64,000 nucleotides of DNA from Quadrisphaera sp. RL12-1S (GCF_014270065.1 NZ_JACNME010000002.1:186001-250000), one strand, 5' to 3'. Shown: positions 51,409 through 59,929, counted from the stretch's first letter. Notes: generated by a model from the sequence alone, not told the origin. Program-made: numbers and translations.

Positions 51409-52056
51409 ATGGGCCGGCCGGACCAGCTCGGCACCCGGACCCGGGTGGCGGGGACGGCGGCGCTCGTCGTCGTCCTGAGCGGCTGCGGGCAGGCGGGGGT
51501 GGGGGAGGCCGGTGCGGTGCAGGCGCCCGGCCCGATCCCCGTGGTCGAGCCGACCTGCATGGCGGACTACCCCTGGTACGGGTCGGCGGCGGACGTCGTC
51601 TCCCGCGCGGACGTCGTGGTGCGCGTCGCGGCGACGGGACCCTCGCGCGACTACCAGGACCACCCGCTGCCGCAGGCGGGGATGTCACCGCAGGAGTTCG
51701 CGCGGTTCCGGGAGGAGACGGTCCTCGACGCCACCGCCATCACCGTGGAGGCGCTGGAGGTGCTCAAGGGCGACGTCACCGTGGGGGAGAGGTTCGAGGT
51801 GGCGCAGAACACGTGCACCGCCCGGCCGCTCCCGGTCGGTGACGGTCGGGAGTACCTGCTGGCGCTGGAGCGGTTCGACCCGGGCCACCCGATGAACCAG
51901 CTCAACGACAGCCAGGCCGCGTGGCAGGTGCTCGCCGACCGGACACTGGTGCCGGTGAACCCGGAGAACGACCTCGGCGTGACCAGCGTCGACCAGCTCG
52001 CAGCGCTGGTCGGTCACGCCGGTGCTGGTGCTCTCGTTGGGAAGGGAACGGCGTGA
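51409..52056 (+). CDS. Putative lipoprotein
   Basis: A 215-residue protein with an N-terminal Arg-containing hydrophobic signal ending in the lipobox VVVLSGC, so it should be lipid-anchored. The mature part contains DYPWYGSAADVVSRADVVVR, ITVEALEVLKGDVTVGERFE and RPLPVGDGREYLLALERF, an arrangement typical of secreted proteins in which a cost or release function is described only as hypothetical. ATG 51409 follows GAGGG. The stop overlaps the GTG of a small transmembrane ORF. It begins 77 bp after the PASTA gene and may be part of the same transcription unit. Confidence 0.75.
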   Translation: MGRPDQLGTRTRVAGTAALVVVLSGCGQAGVGEAGAVQAPGPIPVVEPTCMADYPWYGSAADVVSRADVVVRVAATGPSRDYQDHPLPQAGMSPQEFARFREETVLDATAITVEALEVLKGDVTVGERFEVAQNTCTARPLPVGDGREYLLALERFDPGHPMNQLNDSQAAWQVLADRTLVPVNPENDLGVTSVDQLAALVGHAGAGALVGKGTA

Positions 52057-52178
52057 GGCCGGCGCCGTGGAGCCGGCGGATGACGCTGGTCGTCGCGGTC
52101 ATCATGATCGCGATGGTGGTCGTCATCGTCGGGATCATCGTGGTCTACGGGGGTGGAGGGGAGGCTTCTGCGGGCTGA
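52053..52178 (+). CDS. 41-residue single-span membrane peptide
   Basis: A small ORF from GTG 52053, overlapping the lipoprotein stop by four bases. It encodes a basic head (RPAPWSRRM), one strongly hydrophobic span (TLVVAVIMIAMVVVIVGIIV) and a short glycine-rich tail. The composition and coupling support expression; no family recognised. Its last 34 bases overlap the end of the convergent ABM-domain gene. Confidence 0.6.
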   Translation: MRPAPWSRRMTLVVAVIMIAMVVVIVGIIVVYGGGGEASAG

Positions 52179-52468
52179 GCGCCCCCGCCGGGGAGCCCTT
52201 CCACCGCGTAGCGGCGCTGCAGGTGAGCGGTCGCGCGGCCCCAGTCGCTCGCCGCAGTGCGGGCCTGGTGGGCGCGGAACGCCTCCGGGCCCTCGAACTC
52301 CTCGTCGACCTGCCACGTGCGCCCGTCACCGGTCAGGACGACGTCGAACCGCCGGCACCCGGCCTCCGCCCTCGTGAGGCGGACGTGCTCCGGCAGGTGC
52401 CCGGCCACCAGCCGCACGTCGTCGGCGGTGGAGCAGAGCAGCTGCCCCGTCAGTCGGACGCCGTCCAC
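52145..52468 (-). CDS. Antibiotic biosynthesis monooxygenase (ABM)-domain protein
   Basis: A 107-residue ferredoxin-like-fold protein. VRLVAGHLPEHVRLTRAEAG, CRRFDVVLTGDGRTWQVDEE and PEAFRAHQARTAASDWGRAT give the ABM signature (EAGCxxFxV...W...E.......H). Members are small dimeric monooxygenases or dehydratases; the Pro-rich tail is variable. GTG 52468 is supported by TAGCGT ending six bases upstream on the minus strand. Confidence 0.8.
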   Translation of the reverse strand: MDGVRLTGQLLCSTADDVRLVAGHLPEHVRLTRAEAGCRRFDVVLTGDGRTWQVDEEFEGPEAFRAHQARTAASDWGRATAHLQRRYAVEGLPGGGAQPAEASPPPP

Positions 52469-52474
52469 GACCGG

Positions 52475-52480
52475 ACGCTA
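52475..52480 (-). promoter_or_regulatory. -10 element TAGCGT, leaderless start of ABM gene
   Basis: Minus strand TAGCGT ends six bases before GTG 52468, the same hexamer and spacing as the MBL and phosphotransferase genes. Confidence 0.5.
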
Positions 52481-52577
52481 GCCCCCCTCTCCGCGTTCCT
52501 AGGCTGCACCCGTGGGGCCGGCCCTCGCCCCGGTCGCCCCACGCCTCAGCGGTGCAGCCCTGCGGTGAGCCCGCCTG

Positions 52578-53099
52578 TCATCGCAGGGGGCGCAGCCGCC
52601 GGTCTCCGAGCACGGCCACGACGGCCTGCCGCTGTTCCGCGGTCAGCCTCAGCGCCAGTGACGTCCCCTGGTCGGCGATCCCGACGACGACGCAGCCCGC
52701 GTCCGTCATCACGTCTGCGTCCAGCACGTGCGGGGCGAGGAGCACGAAGGCCGCCCACGTCGCGTCGTCGTGGGCCGGGAGCCAGCCCGTGGTGGCGTAC
52801 CCGTCCGTGTCGCCGCGGTGGCGCGGGGAGACCGCGTGCAGGTGATCGGCTGCCGCGACGAAACCGGCCGGCCACTCCCCGCGCATCGCGAGTGGCAGGT
52901 CCGTCTGCAGCTGGTCGGCCCACGGCCTCAGCGCGTGGAGCACCGCCCGCAGCACCGCCCGGTCGCCGTCACCGTCGTCGTCCTGGTCCCAGGGGTCCAC
53001 GGTGCACCAGAGCCCGGCGCGAGCGGCCCGGGCCTCGCGCCACCGCGTCCACCAGCGGACGCGGTGCAGCGCGAGGTGGCGGGCGGGGGTCACGTGCAC
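52578..53099 (-). CDS. Hypothetical protein
   Basis: A 173-residue soluble protein, family not recognised. It is Trp- and Asp-rich (VRWWTRWREARAARAGLWC, VDPWDQDDDGDGDRAVLRAV, HALRPWADQLQ) and has a well-structured second half (DDATWAAFVLLAPHVLDADV). GTG 53099 is chosen because GGAGGAG lies about eight bases upstream. Its start overlaps the stop of the next upstream gene by ten bases, so the pair is probably one transcription unit. Confidence 0.6.
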   Translation of the reverse strand: MHVTPARHLALHRVRWWTRWREARAARAGLWCTVDPWDQDDDGDGDRAVLRAVLHALRPWADQLQTDLPLAMRGEWPAGFVAAADHLHAVSPRHRGDTDGYATTGWLPAHDDATWAAFVLLAPHVLDADVMTDAGCVVVGIADQGTSLALRLTAEQRQAVVAVLGDRRLRPLR

Positions 53100-53533
53100 G
53101 GTGCGCTCCTCCGGCCTGACCGCTTCGGCCACAGGGACGCGAGGGCGTCGCCGCCCGACCACCGCTCGCCATCGGCGAAGGTGACCTCGGCGAAGGCGTC
53201 GGCGCGCGGACCGCGTTCCACGAAGCGGCCTGCCAGCACCGCCTCGACCAGCTGCTCCACCACGGTGGGCGTCTGTTCGTCGACGCCCAGGTAGACGTGG
53301 GTGCCGCCGAAGGTGACGGTCACCTCGTCCGGCAGCACCACAAGAGCGATGTGAGCAGCTCCCGGCGCGCGCGGTGTCACGTGGACGAGGGGGATGCCGG
53401 AGCCCGTGCCGGGGTCAGCCACACCCTGGCCCACGGCAGCAGAACCGGCCGGGCGCGTGCTGACGGCCCGGTGGACAGCCGCGAGGAGCTGCTCTGCCAG
53501 GTCGTCCACACCTCCACGATCAGTGGCGGGCAC
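53090..53533 (-). CDS. Hypothetical protein
   Basis: About 147 residues from GTG 53533. The segment HIALVVLPDEVTVTFGGTHV followed by YLGVDEQTPTVVEQLVEAVL and DAFAEVTFADGERWSGGDAL looks like a single alpha/beta domain; no family recognised. GTG 53509 is an alternative start. It is divergent from the GNAT gene and overlaps the following gene by ten bases. Confidence 0.5.
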   Translation of the reverse strand: MPATDRGGVDDLAEQLLAAVHRAVSTRPAGSAAVGQGVADPGTGSGIPLVHVTPRAPGAAHIALVVLPDEVTVTFGGTHVYLGVDEQTPTVVEQLVEAVLAGRFVERGPRADAFAEVTFADGERWSGGDALASLWPKRSGRRSAPCT

Positions 53534-53606
53534 GGCGTCTGTCGACGTGTTTGCGCAGCGGACGGTCTCCTGCGGTCCGGTCGCGGGCTTGCGGCAGCCT
53601 GGGCCC

Positions 53607-54101
53607 GTGGACGAGCCCGTCGAGCTGGTGACTCGCAGAGGGACGGTGCTCCTGCGCCGGGCGGTGGCGCAGGACGTGGCCGATGTGGTGGCGCTGCTCG
53701 CCGACGACCAGCTGGGTGCGAGGCGTGACGCCGTCACCGGTCCCGCAGGGCTGGAGCCCTACCTGCGGGCCTTCGAAGCCATCGACGCCGACCCCGCGCA
53801 CCTGCTGCTGGTGGCTGTCGGCGCTGAGCGCGAGGTGGTGGCCACGATGCAGCTGAGCTTCCTCCCGGGGCTCGCCCGCCGAGGGGCGCTGCGCGCTCAG
53901 CTGGAGGCGGTGCGCGTCGCTGCTGCCCACCGCTCCAGCGGGCTGGGGACGGCGATGGTCGGGTGGGCGGTGGAGGAGGCACGACGACGGAGCTGCGCGC
54001 TGATCCAGCTCACCACCGACGCGCGGCGCACCGACGCTCACCGCTTCTACGAGCGGCTCGGGTTCACGCCGTCACACGTGGGCATGAAGCTCCACCTCTG
54101 A
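53607..54101 (+). CDS. GNAT-family N-acetyltransferase
   Basis: A 164-residue acetyltransferase. The acetyl-CoA-binding motif A is VRVAAAHRSSGLGTAMVGWA, preceded by AEREVVATMQLSFLPGLARR and followed by LTTDARRTDAHRFYERLGF, the typical motif B. This order and length match small-molecule or protein GNATs. GTG 53607 is favoured because CAGCCT ends six bases before it; the long upstream extension of the frame is rejected. It converges with the second DUF222-HNH gene. Confidence 0.9.
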   Translation: MDEPVELVTRRGTVLLRRAVAQDVADVVALLADDQLGARRDAVTGPAGLEPYLRAFEAIDADPAHLLLVAVGAEREVVATMQLSFLPGLARRGALRAQLEAVRVAAAHRSSGLGTAMVGWAVEEARRRSCALIQLTTDARRTDAHRFYERLGFTPSHVGMKLHL

Positions 54102-54154
54102 CGGTGGTGCACAGGGTGATAACGGGACCAGGCGTAGCTGGATCGCGGCGGCAG

Positions 54155-56752
54155 TCAGCCCAGGACGTCGGCGAGGTCGGGCAGCAGTGGGGTGGCGGTG
54201 CGGTGGTAGACCCGTCCGGTCGGTGAGGTCCAGGTGAAGGTGCCCGGGGACGGCTGGGTGAGGTCCCAGCCGCCGTGGGTCTTGGCGGTGTGCCAGCGCT
54301 GGCAGATGCAGCCGAGGTTGCCGGCTTGGGTGAGTCCTCCGCGCAGACGGGTGGGGGTCGAGGGACCCCAGGCGGTGGTGTGGTCCAGCTGGGTGGCCCC
54401 GGCGCGGGCGCTGTGGTGGCAGACCGGGGAGATGCAGACCGCGTCGCGGGAGCGGACGTGGGCGGCCAGCAGCACTGAGGGTCGGTAGGTGACTTCGATG
54501 CGGGTGGCGGGGTCATTCGGGTCGGGGGCGGCGGTCTGGGCCAGCAGCACCGCCAGGTGCTGGGTGGTGCTGCGGGTGGGGAGGGTGTTGGGGGCGGGCA
54601 GGGTCCAGCGGGAGCGGTGGGTCAGCACCCCGGTGGTGGGGTCGGCGACCAGGCGGCGCCAGCGGGCAGCGCGCACAGCGGTGCGGGTGATGTGGGGGGC
54701 GAGGCGTCCGATGCCGGGGACGTGGCCGAAGGGTCCGTACCCGGCCAGGGCGCGGCGGGCGGAGCGGGCAGCGCGAGCAGCCCGCAGCCGCTGCTGCCCG
54801 CTGCCGGTGGGAGTGCCGGTGGGAGTGCCGGTGGGGCTGCTGTCGGTGCTGGCGGAGGCGGAGGCGGAGGCAGGCGCAGGCCCCCCGGTGGCCCGGGCGC
54901 TCTGGGCGCTGCGGGGGCGCGGCGGGGTGGGCACCGGCGCCGTCGTGGGCTGGCCGGTGGGCCTGGGGGAGGGGGCTGCAGTTGTGGGGCGGGGTCGTTC
55001 TCGTGGCGGACAGGGTGGAGCGCTGCTCGGTGGGGTCCCGGAGGTGTCAGAGGTCTTGGAGGTGTCAGAGGTCTCGGCGGTGTCGGCCAGCGGCCGGCTC
55101 GGGCTGCTCGGACCCGGCGGCGGGTCCTCACCACCTGGGCCGTCACCTGGGCCGTCGCTCGGCCCGTCGCTCGGCCCGTCGCTCGGCCCGTCGCGGTCAT
55201 CGGGGCCGTCGGGCCCGTCGGGGTCTTCGGGGTCGTCCAGGTCGGCGAGGTCATCGGCCAGGACCACGATGTGGATCTCGGAGAGCCGGGCCCGCTGCTC
55301 AGGGGTGGGGATGGCCACCGGCTTGCGGGTGTCCGGGACCAGACGGCTCACCGGCGCCGGCGGCTGGGCTCCACCGCCGAGGCCGTCGGAACCGTCGAGG
55401 CCGTCGGAGCCGTCGGAGCCGTCGGCGTCCTCGTCGACGTCGTCCTCGTCCTCGGCGGCGTCATCCTCGCCGTCGTCGAGGTCGTCGTCGACGTCCTCGT
55501 CGGCGTCGTTGCTGGGCTGGGAGGTGAACAGGTCATCCGCGCTGGTGGGTCCCCCGGTCCTCGCGCTGGAGGGGGTGGGCTCACCCAGGACCTCGGCGAG
55601 GGCCTGCGGGGTGAGGCTGAAGTCACCGACCACCAAGCTGACCAGCACGTCCGCGCGCAGCTGCCCCAGCGACCGCTGCTCCTTCTCCTGGGCCTGCTGG
55701 CCCTGGTCGCCGGCAGCACCAGGGTCAGGGTCAACTCCAGGGTTGGTGTAGGTGTCTCCGTCCTTGGCGTTGGCGGCCACCTGCTGCAGCACCTGCCACA
55801 CCCGCGCCGCATCAGAGGCTTCCAGCGTGGCCACCACCTGCCGGCACCCCGGCACCGCAGAACGACGCAGCACCACATCGCGCTCTTGGATCCCGGCGGC
55901 CATCGCCCGGGCCGCGTACCCGGGGTCAGCAGCCAACGCTGCTTCCTCCAGCACCCCTGCTAACCGGGCCCGGCTCAAGGTGGCCGCTGCGGCCACCGCC
56001 GCGGCCTCCACCTGCGCCCGGGCTGCCTGCCCGGCTGGGCCCTCCGGCAGGCGGCGGCAGACCTCAGCGAGCACGTCCAGCTGGGCGGGGGTCATCACTC
56101 CCCGGGTCAGTGCTTCCTCAGCTGCTGGGAGCTGGGTGAGCTGGCGGGCCAGGCCCACCAGGGCGGTGGCGGTGCGCCCGGCGATGCGCAGCACCGGGGC
56201 CAGCTCATCAGAGGCTGGGCGGCGGGTGTCCTTGGCTGCAGCGCGGGTGGGGTTCTCGGCGAGCTTGGCTGCGTCCAGGCCGTTGATGCAGGTGAGCTTG
56301 AGGGCGTGCAGGTAGGAGGTGCAGCGCTCAGCGGCGGCGGTGACCTCGGTCCACTCCCGACTGGACAGTCCCAGCCCGCCTGGCCCCTGGACGCCGGCGA
56401 CGTCGGCGACGTCGGCGACGTCGGTGGGGTCGGCGACGTCGGTGGCGCCGAGGGCTGCGTGCAGGGCGTCCAGGGTGGCGATCTGGGTCGGGCCGGGCTC
56501 ATCGGCCAGTGCGGCGGCGATGGCGGGGCGGATGCGGCGCCGCTCGGCGATGGACCCGGTCAAGGGATCGCTCAGCAGCTGCTGGGTCCACCAGGGACGG
56601 CTGAAGCGGACCGGCCCCCCGCCGTCGTCCTTCGGCACGTCAACGCCGTCGTCGTCTAGGTCGGCGTCCAGGTCGAAGGTGTGCGCGTCCCAGGTGCCGG
56701 GCTGGTCGGCGTCGTCGCCGACCGCCCAGTCCGGGGGTGCGCTGGTGGTCAT
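54155..56752 (-). CDS. DUF222 / HNH endonuclease-domain protein (copy 2)
   Basis: An 865-residue protein, 120 residues longer than copy 1. DUF222-type helical sequence covers roughly 100-400 (LVGLARQLTQLPAAEEALTR, MTPAQLDVLAEVCRRLP). A long acidic and repetitive linker follows, with DDDLDDGEDDAAEDEDDVDE and tandem SDGP units. The C-terminal HNH domain has DAVCISPVCHHSARAGATQL, DHTTAWG, GNLGCICQRWHTAKTHGGW. The acidic linker resembles a disordered spacer. ATG 56752 is supported by TAACGT ending seven bases upstream. Confidence 0.9.
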   Translation of the reverse strand: MTTSAPPDWAVGDDADQPGTWDAHTFDLDADLDDDGVDVPKDDGGGPVRFSRPWWTQQLLSDPLTGSIAERRRIRPAIAAALADEPGPTQIATLDALHAALGATDVADPTDVADVADVAGVQGPGGLGLSSREWTEVTAAAERCTSYLHALKLTCINGLDAAKLAENPTRAAAKDTRRPASDELAPVLRIAGRTATALVGLARQLTQLPAAEEALTRGVMTPAQLDVLAEVCRRLPEGPAGQAARAQVEAAAVAAAATLSRARLAGVLEEAALAADPGYAARAMAAGIQERDVVLRRSAVPGCRQVVATLEASDAARVWQVLQQVAANAKDGDTYTNPGVDPDPGAAGDQGQQAQEKEQRSLGQLRADVLVSLVVGDFSLTPQALAEVLGEPTPSSARTGGPTSADDLFTSQPSNDADEDVDDDLDDGEDDAAEDEDDVDEDADGSDGSDGLDGSDGLGGGAQPPAPVSRLVPDTRKPVAIPTPEQRARLSEIHIVVLADDLADLDDPEDPDGPDGPDDRDGPSDGPSDGPSDGPGDGPGGEDPPPGPSSPSRPLADTAETSDTSKTSDTSGTPPSSAPPCPPRERPRPTTAAPSPRPTGQPTTAPVPTPPRPRSAQSARATGGPAPASASASASTDSSPTGTPTGTPTGSGQQRLRAARAARSARRALAGYGPFGHVPGIGRLAPHITRTAVRAARWRRLVADPTTGVLTHRSRWTLPAPNTLPTRSTTQHLAVLLAQTAAPDPNDPATRIEVTYRPSVLLAAHVRSRDAVCISPVCHHSARAGATQLDHTTAWGPSTPTRLRGGLTQAGNLGCICQRWHTAKTHGGWDLTQPSPGTFTWTSPTGRVYHRTATPLLPDLADVLG

Positions 56753-56759
56753 GGCGGAG

Positions 56760-56791
56760 ACGTTAGGGGTCACCACCGACAGTCCGGTGGT
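56760..56791 (-). promoter_or_regulatory. Promoter and operator-like dyad of DUF222-HNH copy 2
   Basis: Minus strand TAACGT (56760-56765) lies seven bases before ATG 56752. ACCACCG-N6-CGGTGGT (56772-56791) sits directly upstream, between the expected -35 and -10, where a bound protein would block polymerase. Confidence 0.4.
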
Positions 56792-56990
56792 CCTCGTCCC
56801 CGCAGGTCAGGACCGTGATCACAGTCTCACGGAACGTGACAGCAGGCCCCCAGCTGGATGCCCGTGGCGCGCCCACCGCGTGGGTGGGATGCACCTGCAG
56901 GCCGTGAAGATCGTGCGGCGCGCGACACGTGCCTGACCGCACTACCTTCGGTGGATCTTCTGGATCCCGGGGCGTGGTGAGGGAACGGAC

Positions 56991-57854
56991 ATGACCACCC
57001 AGCGTGCGACCCCGGTGGGCGTCGACCCCGTCCTGCACCTGGCGACCCCCGCGGAGCTGGGAGCGCTGCACCTGCGTCACGCCCAGCGGCGGCACCTCGC
57101 AGCGGCCGTGCTGGACCTGGCCGCCCGGGGGCGCCTCCGCGTCGCCGACGCCGGGAACGACGCGACGGTCGGCTACGCCCTGGACTGGTACCTCCTGCTG
57201 CCGGGGGAGGCGCCACCGGTCGGCGTGGACGCCACCGTGCTCGCGGAGGTCCGCACCGCCCATCCGCGGCACGCACCGTGGACCGAGCCTGGATCCGAGC
57301 CTGCTGTCCCTGAGCGGCAGGACGCCCTGCGCGAGCACGAGCAGCGGCTGCTGACCCTCGTCGCGGACACCCCCAGCAGGCTCCTGTCGCGGGTGCGCGC
57401 TCACACGGACCTCCCGCGGGTGCTGGCGGCCCTGGACCACGACGTCGTCGAGCGCGGGTGGTTCGCCCGGAGCTCCCGGGTGCTGCCCGCCGGGCTGCTC
57501 GACCACCTGCACGGCGTGCACGCGGGACGACGACGGACCCGCGACGGCGACGAGGTCGCCGCGAGGCTGAGGGCTGCGCGAGCCGGTCTGTCGAAGCACC
57601 GCCCCGAAGCCCCTGCTGTCGCTGACCTGCTCCCGACGGCCGTGGCGCTCGGACTGCTCGACCTGTGGACGGCGCACCTGGGCCAGCTGCGGCCACCGCC
57701 GCCGTCGTGGTTCACCCCGGGGCGGTCGACCACGGCACGGGGGTGGCTGGGGGTGTGCGGGGTGGCGACGGCGATGTCCGTCGAGCCTCCGCCCGGCGGC
57801 GGTGCCGGGTCGGGCTTCGTGGGTGGGGCCGGCTCCGGGGGAGGCTTCGCCTAG
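56991..57854 (+). CDS. DUF2207-C-terminal-like soluble protein
   Basis: A 287-residue protein. LATPAELGALHLRHAQRRHL followed by AAAVLDLAARGRLRVAD resembles the C-terminal domain of DUF2207 proteins, and the glycine-rich end GAGSGFVGGAGSGGGFA is like their tails. The usual N-terminal membrane spans are missing, so it is a truncated or specialised version. Function unknown. ATG 56991 follows GAGGG by about seven bases. Upstream are 238 bp holding the copy-2 HNH promoter and a small CCGTGA/TCACGG dyad (56813-56832). Confidence 0.6.
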   Translation: MTTQRATPVGVDPVLHLATPAELGALHLRHAQRRHLAAAVLDLAARGRLRVADAGNDATVGYALDWYLLLPGEAPPVGVDATVLAEVRTAHPRHAPWTEPGSEPAVPERQDALREHEQRLLTLVADTPSRLLSRVRAHTDLPRVLAALDHDVVERGWFARSSRVLPAGLLDHLHGVHAGRRRTRDGDEVAARLRAARAGLSKHRPEAPAVADLLPTAVALGLLDLWTAHLGQLRPPPPSWFTPGRSTTARGWLGVCGVATAMSVEPPPGGGAGSGFVGGAGSGGGFA

Positions 57855-57873
57855 CTCTCCCCGCGGGTCCCTC

Positions 57874-57901
57874 CCAACCGCAGGGCCTCCCGGAGCGTAT
57901 G
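57874..57901 (+). promoter_or_regulatory. ECF-type promoter of the second sigma operon
   Basis: CCAACC (57874-57879), 16-base spacer, CGTATG (57896-57901), 20 bases before the sigma ATG. It matches the site before the other sigma operon (CAACC...CGT) and suggests a very short leader. Confidence 0.45.
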
Positions 57902-57921
57902 CAGGGGCGAGGAGGTGGGGG

Positions 57922-58479
57922 ATGCGCCCAGCACCACGGCCGGCACCGTCGGCGACCGAGGAGTCGTTCGACGAGTTCGCCGCCTTCGCCATGCCGCGGC
58001 TGCGTCGCGTCGCCTACGCCTACTGCCGCGACTGGCACCACGCCGACGACGCCGTCCAGGGAGCGCTGGAGCGGGTCTACGGCGCCTGGTCGCGGGTGCG
58101 TCCGGGCGACGCCTACGGGTACACCCGCACCACGCTGGTCCGTCTGCTCGTCTCGGAGGGACGTCGACCGTGGCGCCGCCACAAGATCTCCACCGACGAC
58201 CCCACCGCCCACGAGCACCCCCGCAGCGGCTCACCGCTGGTCGCGAGCCACACCGGCTCGTCCGAGCACGACCTGCTCTCGCTGCTCGCCGACCTCACGC
58301 CCGGGCAGCGGGCCGTGGTGGTCCTGCGCTACGTCGAGCACCTCTCGGTGGCGGAGACCGCACGCACCCTCGGGTGCAGCGAGGGCACGGTCAAGAGCCA
58401 GACCCACGCCGCCCGGCAGAGCCTGCGCGTGCTCCTCACCGACCAGTCCGACCCGTCACAGCAGGGAGCGTCACGATGA
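57922..58479 (+). CDS. SigE-family ECF RNA polymerase sigma factor (operon 2)
   Basis: A 185-residue ECF sigma factor. Region 2 is EFAAFAMPRLRRVAYAYCRD, then HHADDAVQGALERVYGAWSR; region 4 is DLTPGQRAVVVLRYVEHLSV, then AETARTLGCSEGTVKSQTHA. This is the same SigE-type class as the sigma factor at 49.3 kb. ATG 57922 is preceded by GAGGAGG six bases away. The stop overlaps the next ATG (ATGA), coupling it to a membrane protein. Confidence 0.93.
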   Translation: MRPAPRPAPSATEESFDEFAAFAMPRLRRVAYAYCRDWHHADDAVQGALERVYGAWSRVRPGDAYGYTRTTLVRLLVSEGRRPWRRHKISTDDPTAHEHPRSGSPLVASHTGSSEHDLLSLLADLTPGQRAVVVLRYVEHLSVAETARTLGCSEGTVKSQTHAARQSLRVLLTDQSDPSQQGASR

Positions 58480-59807
58480 CCCGACCCCAGAGCGCGCCGG
58501 GCGGTGACCACGCAGCGGTCGACCTCGACGTCGTCGACGACCCGGACGCCACGTCGGAGGAGCGGGCCCTGGACGCCCGCCTCGCGCACCTGCTCACCGA
58601 CCGGGTGCTGGCGCTGCAGCCACCGCCGTCGAGGATCGACCTCGCGGCCGCCAAGGCCCGCGTCGACGCGGCCCGACGACGTGCGCGCCGGCGCCGCGCC
58701 TGGGCGGTCGCAGGTGCGGGAGCAGCCGCTGTGACCGCTGCTGTCATCGTCGTGGCGACCGGGATCGTCGCCCCTCCTGAGCTCGGGGTCTACCGGCCCG
58801 CCAGCTCCGGCCGTGGCGAGGGCGACCCGGCCCAGCTGCGCGCGGGCGTCCCCGACCTCCCGTCCGACGAGTCGGCGCGCCTCGAAGCCCTCCAGCCGCC
58901 CCAGCCGCCCCCGGCGCTGCGCGGCGGGAGGGTCCCGCTGCCGTTCCGGGAGTTCACGACGGCGGTGGACTGCGACACCACCGCGTTCGGGCTCGGTGTG
59001 CAGCCCGCGGAGCTCGACGGTCTGGACACCAGCCGCATGACGCAGGCGTGCGCCGTGTCGGACCAGGCGGGATCCGCGCTCGGGACGGACGGGGAGCTCT
59101 CGCACGACCGGTACCTGTACCGCTTCTACCTGCCGCCCGGCATCGACCTCGGCGACGCCGCCCCGGAGGACGCCACCGCCAGGGGCATCTCCTGGACGGA
59201 GGTGGCCGTCGACCAGCCCGCGCAGCCCGTCGTCGCCCGCGACGCACCGCGCGACCCCGACGGCGGGGTGACGACCATTCGCTGGGGTGCCTGGGACCCC
59301 GCGCTGGCGTCGGTGCGTCGCACCGACGGCTCCAGCAGCGAGATCACCTGGGCCGAGCCCAAGAAGATCTCGCAGGAGGGTGACGCTCCCACCCTCGCCG
59401 TACGCGCGTCGGTCGCGGCGGCGCCGGTGACCGCGGTGCGGGCCGCGCTCGGGTTCGTCAACCAGGCCGGGATGCGGGTGGTGCGCTCGAGCGACGGGTC
59501 CCTGCTGCTCGTGCCGTCGTCGCCGCCGGTGGTCTCGATGCAGGCGCTCGGGGGCGGGCGGCTGACCCGGACCCCGGAGGGCTGCTTGGGGCTCGACGAC
59601 GCGGGCGGGTTCCGGCTGGTGCGGTGGCCCTACGGCACCACGTGGGACCCGGTGGCGCAGTCGCTGACCGTCCCCGGAGCCGGAGTGGTCCGGCTGGGGC
59701 AGGACGTGCAGCTCGGTGGAGGGGAGGGTGGCAGCCTCGCGCCCCTGGGGCTGCTCCCCGCCGGGTGCGTCAGCGAGAAGACCTGGTTCGCCGCGTCCCC
59801 CCTGTGA
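58476..59807 (+). CDS. Single-span membrane protein, putative anti-sigma factor
   Basis: A 443-residue protein coupled to the sigma gene by ATGA. The cytoplasmic N terminus (ALDARLAHLLTDRVLALQPP, RIDLAAAKARVDAARRRAR) is followed by one span at about 92-112 (AWAVAGAGAAAVTAAVIVV), then an extracytoplasmic domain with DCDTTAFGLGVQPAEL and GWGALDPALA-type repeats and a small number of cysteines. No zinc-binding anti-sigma motif and no PASTA domain. The arrangement matches the other sigma operon, so the two membrane proteins probably act as cognate regulators; this is inference. Confidence 0.8.
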   Translation: MTRPQSAPGGDHAAVDLDVVDDPDATSEERALDARLAHLLTDRVLALQPPPSRIDLAAAKARVDAARRRARRRRAWAVAGAGAAAVTAAVIVVATGIVAPPELGVYRPASSGRGEGDPAQLRAGVPDLPSDESARLEALQPPQPPPALRGGRVPLPFREFTTAVDCDTTAFGLGVQPAELDGLDTSRMTQACAVSDQAGSALGTDGELSHDRYLYRFYLPPGIDLGDAAPEDATARGISWTEVAVDQPAQPVVARDAPRDPDGGVTTIRWGAWDPALASVRRTDGSSSEITWAEPKKISQEGDAPTLAVRASVAAAPVTAVRAALGFVNQAGMRVVRSSDGSLLLVPSSPPVVSMQALGGGRLTRTPEGCLGLDDAGGFRLVRWPYGTTWDPVAQSLTVPGAGVVRLGQDVQLGGGEGGSLAPLGLLPAGCVSEKTWFAASPL

Positions 59808-59929
59808 CGGCGAGGGTGCTCCGTGTGACGCCCTGGCGCGCTGCAACACCGCGGTCGCCTGCGGCGTCCTGCTCTGAGGACGACGACGGGAGGCGCGTGC
59901 GGTGCGGACGCTGTCAGCAGCCGCAGGGG

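Noticed and set aside
54489-55963. Plus-strand Ser/Pro/Val-rich frames opposite DUF222-HNH copy 2
   Set aside because: They mirror the repetitive acidic linker of the minus-strand gene and have no start signals of their own.
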